From positions 52,722 through 116,721 of the forward strand of contig JAKCPI010005305.1 of NCBI GenBank assembly GCA_023213315.1: a stretch of DNA of 64,000 bases, written 5' to 3'. The first letter of the stretch is position 1; each line of letters opens with the position of its first letter. The notes below the pieces were generated by a model, which was given only the letters and a program-made list of their open reading frames with translations, ran no database searches and had not been told where the DNA came from. Positions 1-9,042 of this stretch are shown here, piece by piece. Made by a program: the position numbers and the translations under genes. Origin of the DNA: Euborellia annulipes (Eukaryota; Arthropoda; Insecta; Dermaptera; Anisolabididae).

Positions 1-33
1 AAAAGGAACAGATTTCAATCATTTATTCCTTAA

Positions 34-494
34 CTACAAAAGATAGAAACACAATTCCAACGTTCCTGGAAATAGGAAAAGTTTAGTTTTTTATGCATTC
101 AATATGAACACCGTGTGTTTCAAGGCAAATATCAAAACGGGGGCTCATTTCTTGCCACATCTTGAATTAGCTGGTCTCTAGTTATCGAATCCACAGCATC
201 AACAATTCGATGTCGCAGACTTTCAAGACTCCTCCTCTTCCAATGCAAAGTTCTGGGATTGTGTTATTCAGGTAGCGTAGAACGAGGCTTGATGAGTGAA
301 AACATCTTGCATGAAAATGAAGTCATCTGAATAATTTTCAGGTTGAGGAAATAACGAGTTTAGATGGGTTAGTCCTGCCAGAGTTTTCTCAATGAAGAAG
401 AAATGTTTAGAGACCTGATACAGAAGACAAATGCTAAAAAAATTGAATGTTCCTCTCTTCAGGAACGTTGGAATTGTGTTTCTATCTTTTGTAG
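34..494 (-). mobile_element. Internally deleted mariner-type DNA transposon
   Basis: The ends at 34-71 and 458-494 are inverted copies of each other over about 37 bp, starting CTACAAAAGATAG and differing by one inserted base. A TA dinucleotide sits at each outer edge (35-36 and 492-493), as expected for the mariner/Tc1 superfamily. Between them lies a minus-strand remnant of a transposase C-terminus. At ~460 bp the element is far shorter than an autonomous mariner (about 1.3 kb), so it is a non-autonomous deletion derivative. Confidence 0.75.
83..395 (-). pseudogene. Mariner-superfamily transposase remnant (C-terminal part)
   Basis: On the minus strand the reading frame passes FPQPENYSDDFIFMQD, which matches the usual context of the second catalytic Asp in mariner transposases (FxQDGAPPH). 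It then continues as YLNNTIPELCIGRGG in a shifted frame. The block normally carrying the proline-rich WPxRSPDLTPLDFxLWG and third acidic residue is missing. After the deletion a third frame gives RHRIVDAV, then RNEPRFDICLETHGVHIE, the typical C-terminal tail, ending in a stop at 83-85. The DNA-binding domain and first catalytic Asp are also gone. The gene is therefore dead: one large internal deletion, at least two frame changes and an in-frame stop after FYAT. Identification rests on recalled family motifs; no alignment was run. Confidence 0.7.
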
Positions 495-888
495 ATTTGA
501 AGAAATACATGTTTGAAATCTGTTTCTTCTTTTTGAATTGCCGTGTATGTGAATACATAGAGAAAAACAGTGTTTTAAAATTTTACATATTAAAATATGC
601 TATTTCGATATGCTTAAAAATAATTAACTCTCGAGTTCCTGATTGCATTTCCGTCCCAATAAAAAAAAATAGCTCTTTATATTTACAAGAGGATAAGTAG
701 AATATCAATATATTGAATAGAAAACGCCCCCCCCCCCCCCCATAGTACACTAATTTTGAGTTATTTAATTTTAAGTTTTAGCAAAATATATTTCAAATTT
801 GTTCTTATATAATAGGTGTTTTGTGACCAATTATCTTAACATGATTAATTAATGAGAGTTTGACGTGACCCGCCCTTTTAATTAGCAG
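495..888. other. Unassigned A+T-rich DNA with poly-C run
   Basis: No gene or repeat family recognised. A 15-base cytosine run lies at 727-741. Short ORFs here extend out of the mariner terminal repeat and are not credible genes. Confidence 0.5.
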
Positions 889-950
889 ATTTGCTCTGTT
901 AGAATGGACCGAAGGTGTGGCTCCAGAAGCTGTACAAACAAAGATGCTGC
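889..950 (+). CDS. Candidate internal coding exon (62 bp)
   Basis: The segment is bounded by a pyrimidine-rich acceptor (CCCTTTTAATTAGCAG, ending at 888) and a strong donor, GTAAGTC, at 951. It is clearly less A+T-rich than its surroundings. Two frames are open: frame 1 begins ICSVRMDRRCGSRS and frame 2 begins FALLEWTEGVAPEAVQ; the third has a stop. Frame 1 could splice in phase to the exon at 7650 only in the alternative frame of that exon, and frame 2 cannot join it directly, so a link between them is unproven. Product not recognised. It could be a chance open stretch between splice-like sites. Confidence 0.3.
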
Positions 951-1139
951 GTAAGTCAAGAGTCAAGATTTATTCAGTAGTTTACTTTTAAAAAAAATTC
1001 CAAATTGCATCATATATTAAAAAAGAAATTTTTAAATTACTATAATAATTGATAATCAAATGAATGGGAAATTTATAAAAAAAAAATTGGCAAAAAATCA
1101 CCCAATATGATTGGATTAGTTGCTTTTGAGGTTGTGGCT

Positions 1140-1262
1140 GTGATGTGATTATAATGGAGAATTGGACATAGCAGTCAAATTGGGATTATCCAAGTTAATA
1201 AAACTCCCAGAATAAGACGTTTCGGCCTGAATTTATTTGGTCATCTTCAGTTATTGGGAATT
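1140..1262 (-). repeat. Fold-back family arm with CTGAAGA...GAAACGTC motif
   Basis: On the minus strand it reads CTGAAGATGACC, a short spacer, then GGCCGAAACGTC, followed by GGGAGTTTTATTAA and TTTGACTGCTATGTCC. The same order of blocks recurs at 18096-18160 and 53024-53277. The core resembles a hammerhead ribozyme (CTGANGA - helix II - GAAAC) but has an extra base before helix II. Confidence 0.5.
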
Positions 1263-1330
1263 ATATACATAGTCCAAGTGCACTTGTGATCAAACAAGGA
1301 CCCGTCAATAATAAAATTTATTTGCTTCAG

Positions 1331-1635
1331 TGAGAAAATCGAAAAAATACTGAAAAAGTATATCAGTAAAGTACCAGTACTCTTTGGCTTATTTTGTTCA
1401 AAAGCTTCATGTCACGTCCCAGGGGGGTAGCTAAGTTAAATATAAAATTTCAGCCTCGTAGCTCAATTCCTTAATGCTTAAAATTGAACACACAGACAGA
1501 CCATGTCGCGAAAACAACTTTTTTGGATTCGGGGTGCCTTAAAACGTATACCAGTATATGCATCAAAATCTCGACAACGAATTTCTGACATGAATCCAAT
1601 ACTGTCTCTCTATATATAGGTAAGAGAAAGTAAAA
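1331..1635 (+). mobile_element. HX repeat, 3' part
   Basis: It starts in the core at GAGAAAATCGAAAA, runs through the conserved CAGACAGACCATGTCGCGA block and ends with GGTAAGAGAAAGTAAAA. The head hairpin and X-box modules are missing. The microsatellite is short (ACACACAGACAGA). Confidence 0.85.
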
Positions 1636-2113
1636 TAAAGGAGGTTGACCCTAGATAAGCAAAATACACAGACTCAAGCGGATTGAACTCTAATTATACT
1701 TGGGTATAAAAATAATATAAGATTATATCATTGATGTTTTTTCAAATGAAGAAAATAAAATAGTGTATAATTTATTAAAAAAAAAAATAATAATTATTCT
1801 TTCAATTACTAAGGTAATATTTAATAAGTGTCATTTAAATTTACGACACAAAAAATCCGATTGCAAGACAAAATGAAATTAAACCACAACATATAATAAT
1901 GTTCTAAGGAAAAAAATTACGTGACAAATAAAACATGTATAATTGCAATTATATAATTTATTTAAGGGGGAGTAGGAGCTAAAGCTTTTTGCATGCTTTT
2001 GCTAAGATGTCCTTTTTAGCCAATCACGGAGCTTAGTTTTTCCGTTATTTTTAAAAACAAATTATTTATTTTTTTAAATTATTTAATTGGAAAAAAATAA
2101 TATTTGAGATTTT
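1636..2113. other. Unassigned A+T-rich DNA
   Basis: Nothing recognised; only poly-A/T tracts. Confidence 0.5.
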
Positions 2114-2766
2114 GACTTTTTCTTACCTCTGTATATGTTAATATATATAGAGAGAAAGTATTGGATTCATGTCAAAAATTGATATCGAGGTTTTGATGGA
2201 TGATCCACGTTTTGAGGTCACCTGAATCCAAAAAAGTGAGTTTCGCGACATGGTCTGTCTGTGTGTCTGTGTTCAATTTTAAACATGAAGGAATTGATTA
2301 ATATTTAATATAGGCACACCCCTGGAGCGTGAAACAAAATCGGCCAAAGACTATTAGTACTTTCTGATGTACTTTTTCAGTTTTTTACTTCTCCCCCAAA
2401 AGAAAAAAAAAAGAGGAGAGAGAGTGTTTTCTATTTCCTCAAAATTCGCTCCAACGAATTTGATTAAAATTCAAAAATCAATTATTTTTTTAGATGCTCT
2501 TTCAAAAATATATTCTCACTTTGATCTCAAAATTGTTTGAAGCACACTTTACTCTTGTACTTCATAATAAAGATAGGAGAAATGGTTAACAAAATATAAA
2601 TATTTTACTCTGTTTATAAATTTTATACCTATATTGAATTCTAATATATCGGCGGAAAATAAACATATATCAACACGAAAAACTGGTGTGACAATCACAG
2701 TACAAAACTTTCCAAAGGTAAGAGTAAGTTGTTTACTGTGCGACTATCACACCAGATTATTAAAAA
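2114..2766 (-). mobile_element. HX repeat, near full length
   Basis: All modules are present in reverse order: the 3' end near 2120 (CTTACCTC), the 3' block with TCGCGACATGGTC, the core, and the head hairpin at about 2685-2766. The X-box has lost its second half. The hairpin loop is altered: it reads CCAAAGGTAAGAG instead of the usual CTTACCTTCGG, which suggests flipping or rearrangement of the loop. Confidence 0.85.
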
Positions 2767-2834
2767 ATCTAAAAATTGCATAAACTTTTTAGGAACTTCC
2801 AGATTAAAAAAATTAATTATCATAACTCTTGATA

Positions 2835-2880
2835 CAGTTGGCCAGCACGGTAACCACTGCACCAAGACCCGAGGGCTATA
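2835..2880 (-). mobile_element. SINE A head fragment (tRNA-derived)
   Basis: Read on the minus strand it gives AGCCCTCGGGTCTTGGTGCA, then GTGGTTACCGTGCTGGCC. This is the A-box half of the tRNA-like head seen complete at 44828-44982. The B box and body are missing. Confidence 0.65.
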
Positions 2881-3663
2881 TGAAATTGGGAAAGAAAATA
2901 ATTTTCCTTTAGGTTTTTTAAATTTTTAATCTGAAAATTCCTACAAGTTATTTAGATATCTCGTATTTTCATCAAAAGCAACGATCCGCAGCAGGTGGGC
3001 CCCAGTCAAATATCTCTATCCTTTATTTGCACGAGTATAAGAAAAGGTGAGGCACTGCAAAAGTCAAATGTGTATGAGGTTCCTATAGGGAGAAACTTAT
3101 ACGAGAAATTAGAAAATAAATCTAAAGCTTCATTACAAAATGTATTCTCCAAGCTATGTTACTGAGGGGTGAAATTACGATAAGATTTTTGTAGGCTAAA
3201 TAGAAAATTAGAATGTATAGTTATATTTTTAAAACACTTATGTTTTTATCTCCACATGTGCAAATTAATAAGAGAGAGAAGTGAGAGCAGTTGATAAAGG
3301 AACAGGAATTATCTCATTTAGTTTAAACATAAAAAAAAAAGAAAAAGGTAAATACAACAGGTGGTAATAACTAGGTGAAATCTTATATAAAAATTGCCTT
3401 CCTTCCTTTTATTGTCTCACCTAAATAAAATTGAAGTGAATTACATTTATGACAATGATTATTATATAAAATTAAGCACGAAATGAATGCAATCGAGAGA
3501 GGCAAATGCGGAAGTCTTGAATCGTCTTCATCATGTGATTGCGACTCACTTTAAATTATGATTGAGTAATTCATGACTTAAGACCTGGATCTATTTTGTC
3601 TAATCTTTCTTGATCGAGAATTGGTTTAAAAAAAAATTTAATTGAAAAATAATTGAAGTATAT
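2881..3663. other. Unassigned A+T-rich DNA
   Basis: No gene or repeat family recognised. A short unique stretch of higher complexity lies at 3480-3560. Confidence 0.5.
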
Positions 3664-4180
3664 AAAAAATCTGGTGCGATTGGTCGTATAGCACACAACT
3701 TTCTCTGTGCTTGTCACACCAGATTTTTTGTGTCGACATATATTTAGTTTCCACCGATATATTAGAGTTCAAGATATAAAATTTATAAACATAGAAAAAT
3801 ATTTATTTTTTGTTACAATGGCAGTCATTTCTACTATCTTTCCTATGAAGTAAAAGAGTAAAGTGTGCTTCAAAAGATTTCAAGGACAAAAGGAGAATAT
3901 ACATTTTAAAAAGCATCTAAAAAATAATTGATTTTTGAATTTTAATCAAAATTGTTGGAGCGAATTTTGAGGAAATAAAAAAAAAAAATCATTGTGTGGT
4001 TTTATGAAACCACGATGCAAGTGAAACTTTTTCGGATCGTAGGCGTTTAACTGAAAATTTTCAAAAAATTATTCAATTAAGGTTATTAAAATCGCGTTTT
4101 TAATCTTAATTTAATAATTGGAAAATAGGAAATCAATAGACGCATGTTAAAAACTGTGAACAATATTTATTTAGTAATTA

Positions 4181-4240
4181 CCCGCGCCGCCCGCCTATCT
4201 GGCGGGAGGCGTAGTTACATAGGGCTTCGCCCCCCTGGAT
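4181..4240. repeat. G+C-rich hairpin block (CCCGCC...GGCGGG, GGGCTTCGCCC)
   Basis: CCCGCCTATCTGGCGGG forms a stem-loop and is followed by GGGCTTCGCCCCCCTGG. The same type of block occurs at 12542-12606 and more loosely at 43926-43955, in two of three cases next to HX sequence, so it looks like a mobile module. Confidence 0.5.
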
Positions 4241-4395
4241 TATATATATACAGTATATATAGATTGAAGATTTGAATATTTTAAATTATTTTAAAAATTT
4301 AAATTTTATCAATTTAAAAATTGAATTATTAAATCTCACAATTATTTTTTTATAATTCATTATATATATAGAAATTTCAACTTTCTTAATTTTGT

Positions 4396-4430
4396 CGTCA
4401 CGGATTGTGACGTCATGGCCTTTTACGTCA
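4396..4430. promoter_or_regulatory. Cluster of CRE-like sites
   Basis: The full palindrome TGACGTCA lies at 4408-4415 and is flanked by CGTCA half-sites at 4396-4400 and 4426-4430. TGACGTCA is the established CREB/ATF recognition sequence. Whether it functions here is unknown; it lies inside repeat DNA. Confidence 0.35.
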
Positions 4431-4692
4431 CCTCGTTACAAAGCGACATGCTGATAGAAGAACCAAAAAATTCGTAGTGATATAATAAAAGTTTCACTTT
4501 CCAAGCAATTTTTCGTTCTTGAGATATTTTGTTCACAGACAGATACACAGACCAAATTGCCAAAACCACTTTTTTGGACTCAGAGGACCTCAAACGTGTA
4601 TATCCATCAAAATCTCGACATCGAATTTTTTACATGAATTCAATACTTTCTCTCTATACATATTTACATATATAGGTAAGAGAAAGAAAAAT

Positions 4693-5014
4693 GTAAGAAA
4701 TATAATGAGTTATAATAGAACTTATAAATATTCGGCATCGCGGGAATAAAGGCTAGGAAAGAAGGAGAATTGAACTCATAAATATTAAGTAACTACTCAA
4801 ACGCCTAATGTCAGTTTAACAAAATATCAAATCCAAATGAAGAGATAAATATCAGAAAATGTTGATAAGTGAATGTAGAAGAAAATATTCAACACGCTGT
4901 TTTATAAAGAAAATCTTAGTAGGCCTAATCATATAAAAATAATTGACAGAATCTGTCTATATATTTTCTAGATTTTCTAGGATGACATACATTCCAAGGA
5001 TTTTTTCAGGAACC
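4693..5014. other. Unassigned A+T-rich DNA
   Basis: Nothing recognised apart from one TAGGCCTA octamer at 4920-4927. Confidence 0.5.
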
Positions 5015-5146
5015 TTTTAAACTTCCATCACATTTCTATATAAATTGTAATCTTATATATAATATATAACGGAGAAATCTGAACGCTTGATTTGAGCGGC
5101 GTTTCTCTAGTAGACTGAAATCGGGGATTTATCATAATTTAAATAA

Positions 5147-5224
5147 GGGGGGGGGTTTGGGGGTCAAAAATAGGGGGGGGTGGGGGGAAAATGAAAAAAA
5201 TCCGGGGGGCAAACCCCGGGGGGA
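5147..5224 (+). other. G-tract cluster, possible G-quadruplex
   Basis: At least five guanine runs of 5-9 bases occur within 78 bp in an otherwise A+T-rich setting. G-quadruplex formation is inferred only from run spacing. Confidence 0.4.
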
Positions 5225-5455
5225 AGTAAATTTTTTGCTTAATTAAAAATAAAAAAAATTTGGTATATTTTTTTTATTATATATATTCTTAGAACGAAGA
5301 GCCGACACCTTGTTTTCTTATTATTCAAACCACCATTAATATATCTATTAATATCAAAAATACTAACATTATCCTCTAATTTATATTTTTATTATATTTG
5401 CTAAATATTAAAATCCGTCAAGATGCGATAATGTTTAACGAAAATTTCTTTTAAA

Positions 5456-5699
5456 ATTTTCTATATTAAAAAAAAAAAAAAAAAAAACAATGAAATAATC
5501 ACATGAGAAGCGCATGGGGTAGGAGAGTTAAAAGAAACAACAGCCTAATATAGAAATTCATTTTTATCAGTAGATGAGTTTGATATCTATCCCCATCCAA
5601 AAGAAAATTCCTTTCAATTTTAATTAAAAAAGATCTTAAATTATTTATAATTAAATTCAATTTAATCTTCCTATAAACATGACAATTTTCTATATTCAC
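5456..5699. repeat. Direct duplication, left copy
   Basis: This ~240-bp unit begins AAAATTTTCTATATTAAA and contains AATCACATGAGAAGCGCATG. It is repeated at 5884-6106 with scattered substitutions, a shorter poly-A run and a small deletion. Confidence 0.75.
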
Positions 5700-5702
5700 A
5701 AA

Positions 5703-5880
5703 AAACTGAAAAAGTCATCAGTAAAGTACTAGTAGCCTATTCTTTGGCCGATTTTGTTCAAAAGCTTCATGTTAATGTTACGTCCCAGGGGGGTACCTAA
5801 CTTAAATATAAAATTTCAAACTCCTAGCTTTTTTTCATTCTTGAGATATTTTGTTCATAGACAGACCATGTCGCGAAAAC
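5703..5880 (+). mobile_element. HX fragment between two direct duplicates
   Basis: It begins in the core (ACTGAAAAAGTCATCAGTA) and stops within the 3' block at CATGTCGCGAAAACC. It lies exactly between the two copies of the flanking duplication. Confidence 0.8.
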
Positions 5881-5883
5881 CGA

Positions 5884-6106
5884 AAAATTTTCTATATTAA
5901 AAAAACAATGAAATAATCACATGAGAAACGCATGGAGTAGGAGAGATAAAAGAAACAACAGCCTAATATAGACATTCATTTTTATCAGTAGATGAGTTTG
6001 ATACCAATCCAATAGAAAATTCCTTGCTTAAAAAAGATCTTAAATTATTTATAATTAAATTCAATGTAATCTTCCTATAAACATGAAAATTTTCTATATT
6101 AAGATC
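5884..6106. repeat. Direct duplication, right copy
   Basis: Second copy of the 5456-5699 unit. The pair brackets the HX fragment, which suggests unequal exchange or repair associated with it. Confidence 0.75.
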
Positions 6107-6519
6107 ACATTAAAAAAGTAAAAACAACTCAATCTAAAAATAATTGCTTTAGGCTTAAAAATTTAATTAAAAGAATGAGGCAATATAGCATGTTATAAAA
6201 TGTAAAAAAAAAAAAAAACAGTACCCCATATTGGTGGAATGTAATATTGAGCAAATCCTCTTTTTCAAGAAATAATGATAATACAGTATATCTATATAAA
6301 TAGAAACCGTGCTTGAAAAGAAATCTTATCATTGATTATATATATATTTATAAAATATATAGATAAATGAGAGGATAATGTTAGTATTTTTGATATTAAG
6401 AGATATTATTATTATAGTAATATTTGAATAATAAAAAAATAATAAAAAGCCGTTTCAGCTATTCATGCTAAGGGTATCTTCAAATAAAATTTATATAGAA
6501 ATGTGATGGGAGTTTAAAA

Positions 6520-6930
6520 TATATCTGAAGAAATCCATGCCACTGATATTTTATTCAAATACAGCACTGAAACCCAAATAATATCAATTTATTATGATGA
6601 CAACTTAAAAGGTTAATTCTATATGTAAAATGAAAACTCCCTTATTTCACTTAAATAATGATCACTCTGACAAATCATAGTTTATTAATAATTTTAAAAC
6701 TATTTCTTCTTAAAAATATAATTCATATTTAATGGATCTTTCCAAAAATAAGTATTTTTATTAAAGAAATATAAAAAAATTAATAAACAATAAAATGAGA
6801 GATGTCAGTTGGGTATGAAAATACGGAAATAACACAATTAATAGTGAACACATGAATATAATATTTTTAATTTTACTTATCAATGATTATTTCATTTGAT
6901 TCAAACGCAAATAAATATTGGTTGATAAAA
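6520..6930. other. Unassigned A+T-rich DNA
   Basis: Nothing recognised. If the - strand exon candidate at 6936 is real, this would be its first intron. Confidence 0.45.
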
Positions 6931-6935
6931 CAAAC

Positions 6936-7025
6936 CTTTTTTGAAGATGCAGGAAGGAGCACCGGTTGGATGACAGATATTTCTCCAGCTGCATCTGACC
7001 CAATGTTGGAAGACACACACATCAT
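6936..7025 (-). CDS. Candidate first coding exon, product unknown
   Basis: On the minus strand an ATGATG start at 7025 opens a 30-codon frame beginning MMCVSSNIGSDAAGE and ending SSKK. It runs into a donor-like AAG|GTTTGT at 6936/6935. Without splicing the frame stays open only about 19 further codons. About 43 bp upstream of the ATG is an initiator-like TTAGTG (A at 7068), with TATAAAA 31 bp before it. A second open frame across the same stretch is cysteine-rich, so the frame is uncertain, and no downstream partner exon was found. The protein is not recognised. It could be a chance ORF. Confidence 0.3.
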
Positions 7026-7064
7026 TATATAAAAAACACTTCACTGAACACTAATAAATAAATT

Positions 7065-7099
7065 CACTAATAAAAAAGTTCACTTTAGATTATTTTATA
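7065..7099 (-). promoter_or_regulatory. Candidate TATA/initiator core promoter
   Basis: On the minus strand TATAAAA (7099-7093) is followed 31 bp later by TTAGTG. A second initiator-like TCAGTG, close to the arthropod TCAGT consensus, lies at 7047-7042. A G+C-richer block (7141-7195) lies just upstream. Spacing fits a TATA-Inr promoter, but TATA-like words are common in DNA of this composition. Confidence 0.3.
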
Positions 7100-7649
7100 A
7101 ACGAAAAACCGATATAAATACGCGGACTAAAATGGGTTTGACATTCGAGAGGCGGCGAATGCCCCGGGAGGCTTGCAGGAGATAGGAGACTCGCTAGTCA
7201 ATTGACTTTCCCATTTTTATTTATTCATTTATTTTTTAATTTAATAAAATATTAATTAATTTAATATTTAAAATTAAAAAATAATTTAAAAATAAGAAAT
7301 AAATAATAAAAAGAATTTTTTTTTTTATTTTTAAAATTTATTACAAGCTAGAGGGAAATTTAAAAACTTTTTTTCAAAGAATAATATTTTTATTGATTTA
7401 CAAAATTATTTTTTCAATAATGACAACTACTTCAAGAATTTTTTTTTTTAATTTAATTTCTCCATTGAGGCCATTGGAGTCCAACAGTGCAAATTTTTAC
7501 AAAACAAATACAATATCAAAAATATACATATACAAACAACATTTTACAAAGAACATTACTAAAAAGTACTGTCTTTGCTAAATTTGAATTTGGGCTTCTA
7601 TTATAAATGTGGTAAGGGCTATTATGACGTTTAGGTTTTGTTTTCTCAG
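7100..7649. other. Unassigned DNA upstream of the + strand exon pair
   Basis: A G+C-richer block lies at 7141-7195; the rest is A+T-rich. The last bases (GGTTTTGTTTTCTCAG) form a strong splice acceptor for the exon at 7650. Confidence 0.5.
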
Positions 7650-7691
7650 AATTTGGATGAATGTAGGCGGGCGGGTCTCGGAAGTGTGGCT
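7650..7691 (+). CDS. Candidate coding exon, penultimate of a + strand gene
   Basis: This 42-bp segment lies between a near-ideal acceptor (TTTTGTTTTCTCAG) and donor (GTAAGTG). In phase 0 it reads NLDECRRAGLGSVA. Splicing to the acceptor at 8021/8022 keeps this frame open for 67 more codons. A second frame (IWMNVGGRVSEVW) also splices in phase to a shorter continuation, so the frame is not settled. The G+C content is well above the flanks. The protein family is not recognised. Confidence 0.5.
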
Positions 7692-7720
7692 GTAAGTGCG
7701 CTTTTGAGTTTGGTCCTATG

Positions 7721-7994
7721 CAAGGGCGGATCCAGAGGTGTTTCTCGGGGGGGGGGGGGTAATCTGGTGTGACTCGTCGCACAGCACACTATTTTTTTTT
7801 AATTTCGGTAATTTAAAAGCGCATTCTGTACTTGTTTGTCAGAATATAAATAAATACACATCAAATTTTTAAGTATTAATTTTAAAAATTTTACATTAAA
7901 AATAAATTTTTTTGCAAAAAAAAAGGTATTTTTTTCGAATCTCGGGGGGGGGGGTAATTACCCCCTTTACCCCCCCCCCTTGTATCCGCCCTTG
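7721..7994. mobile_element. hAT-type miniature element carrying an HX-head relic
   Basis: Terminal inverted repeats begin CAAGGGCGGATCCAGAGG and, on the other end, CAAGGGCGGATACAAGG. An exact 8-bp duplication, GTCCTATG, flanks it (7713-7720, 7995-8002), the hallmark of hAT transposition. G-runs and C-runs lie just inside the ends. The interior from TAATCTGGTGTGACT to about 7850 is a diverged HX head hairpin. The element sits inside the candidate intron 7692-8021, ending 27 bp before the acceptor. A relative lies at 52075-52332. Confidence 0.9.
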
Positions 7995-8021
7995 GTCCTA
8001 TGGTTGTCGTATTTTTTACAG

Positions 8022-8225
8022 GAAAATATCAGGTGCTCTGGAAATTTCATGTGGTCTGGAATTGCCGGAGAAAGGGAGCAAGCGCAGAGGGCTGACGGTA
8101 CTATTGAAAAACTGAAGATGAGCATTGCAGCGAGTGCGTCCGATTATCAATCTATGGACTATTGTAATTTTCTGTCTATTGAAGTCGGAGAATTTGTAAA
8201 CCAGAATGGGTTTAATTTTGAATAG
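8022..8225 (+). CDS. Candidate terminal coding exon, product unknown
   Basis: It follows the acceptor ATTTTTTACAG at 8021 and runs 67 codons to a TAG at 8223-8225. The frame begins ENIRCSGNFMWSG and continues GEREQAQRADGTIEKL, ending VNQNGFNFE. Joined to 7650-7691 it gives at least 81 residues with no stop. It is predicted to be hydrophilic and mixed, with no membrane segment or recognised motif. The alternative frame ends earlier with PEKGSKRRGLTVLLKN. An AATAAA at about 8463 could serve as a polyadenylation signal. No upstream exons of this gene are proven, and it could be a gene relic, because a transposon has landed close to its acceptor. Confidence 0.5.
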   Translation, partial: ENIRCSGNFMWSGIAGEREQAQRADGTIEKLKMSIAASASDYQSMDYCNFLSIEVGEFVNQNGFNFE

Positions 8226-8653
8226 ATTTGAACAGATATGGTTGTAGCCGTATACCCCCAGTGGTTGGAGTTTCAAGATATTTCGCTTGATAAGGACAGC
8301 CGCATATTGGCTACCTTCGAACTACCAATTTTTGGAATCCATGATATGAATATATTTAGATAAAAAATTGATTTGTTATTATAAATAGAAGGTGATTAAT
8401 GTAAAAAAAAAAATTTAATTAGCTCAAGAATACTTCTAGTTTATATTATCATAAAAATGAATCAATAAATAGTGTATAAATAGTAATGATTATATTCATC
8501 AGTTAAAATATATTCTTATAGTATTAATAGATGTTTTATTTATTGATAAGTAGTTAATAATTGAAAAGATGAGAAATAAAAACGTTTGTTTCTTATATGA
8601 ACTGATGCTCTTTACAGAATTACACTGTAAGCTATGTATTCTATCAATATATA
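8226..8653 (+). other. Possible 3' UTR, then A+T-rich DNA
   Basis: Sequence stays fairly complex to about 8345, which suits a 3' UTR of the exon above, then becomes A+T-rich. AATAAA occurs at about 8463. Confidence 0.35.
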
Positions 8654-8816
8654 ACACAGACAGATGATGTTGCGAAAACCACTTTTTTTTGGATTCAGGA
8701 GACCTCAAACGTGTATATCAATTAAAATATCGACATCGAATTTTTGACAAGAATCCATTACTTTCTATATATATGTATATTAACATACATATACTCATAG
8801 GTAAGAGAAAGTAAAA
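8654..8816 (+). mobile_element. HX repeat, 3' end only
   Basis: From CACAGACAGATGATGTTGC through the conserved 3' block to GGTAAGAGAAAGTAAAA. The CATGTCGCG motif is mutated to GATGTTGCG. Confidence 0.85.
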
Positions 8817-8886
8817 AATAATTTAAAAAATTAATAATAAATAGAAAAATAGAAATTAAGAATTGGTGGCTGTGATGATAACGTTG

Positions 8887-9042
8887 AGAGGAAGGGCAGA
8901 TGCAGCTAAAAATAAAAGATTCTGAATGCGTAACAATATTCCGGAATATTGTTACGCATTCTGAATCTTTTATATTCCGGAATATTGTTACGCATTCTGA
9001 ATCTTTTTATTTTTGGCTAACCTCTGCCTTTCCTCTAAAAGA
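8887..9042. repeat. Nested palindrome with duplicated arm
   Basis: The centre at 8942/8943 (TTCC|GGAA) has 29-bp arms (8914-8942, 8943-8971) with one mismatch. The right arm GGAATATTGTTACGCATTC is then repeated at about 8976-9004. Outer arms (GAGGAAGGGCAGATG and its complement CTCTGCCTTTCCTC) extend the fold to ~156 bp. Confidence 0.8.

Larger units (their letters stand above)
3664..4692 (+). mobile_element. HX repeat with replaced middle
   Basis: The HX head and X-box half (3664-3990) and the HX 3' block (about 4500-4692, ending GGTAAGAGAAAG) are in the right order and orientation. The ~510 bp between them is unlike other copies. The head hairpin is shortened and the X-box is degenerate (GTTACAATGGCAGT). 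The middle holds a G+C-rich hairpin (4181-4240) and a cluster of CRE-like sites (4396-4430). It may be a distinct HX subfamily or an HX copy with a later insertion. Confidence 0.7.
5015..6519. repeat. Diverged inverted duplication
   Basis: Two segment pairs face each other in matching order. 5015-5046 is the reverse complement of 6488-6519 with one mismatch, and 5348-5377 is the exact reverse complement of 6370-6399 (30 bp). The intervals between them have diverged, and the centre holds a direct duplication around an HX fragment. Confidence 0.7.
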
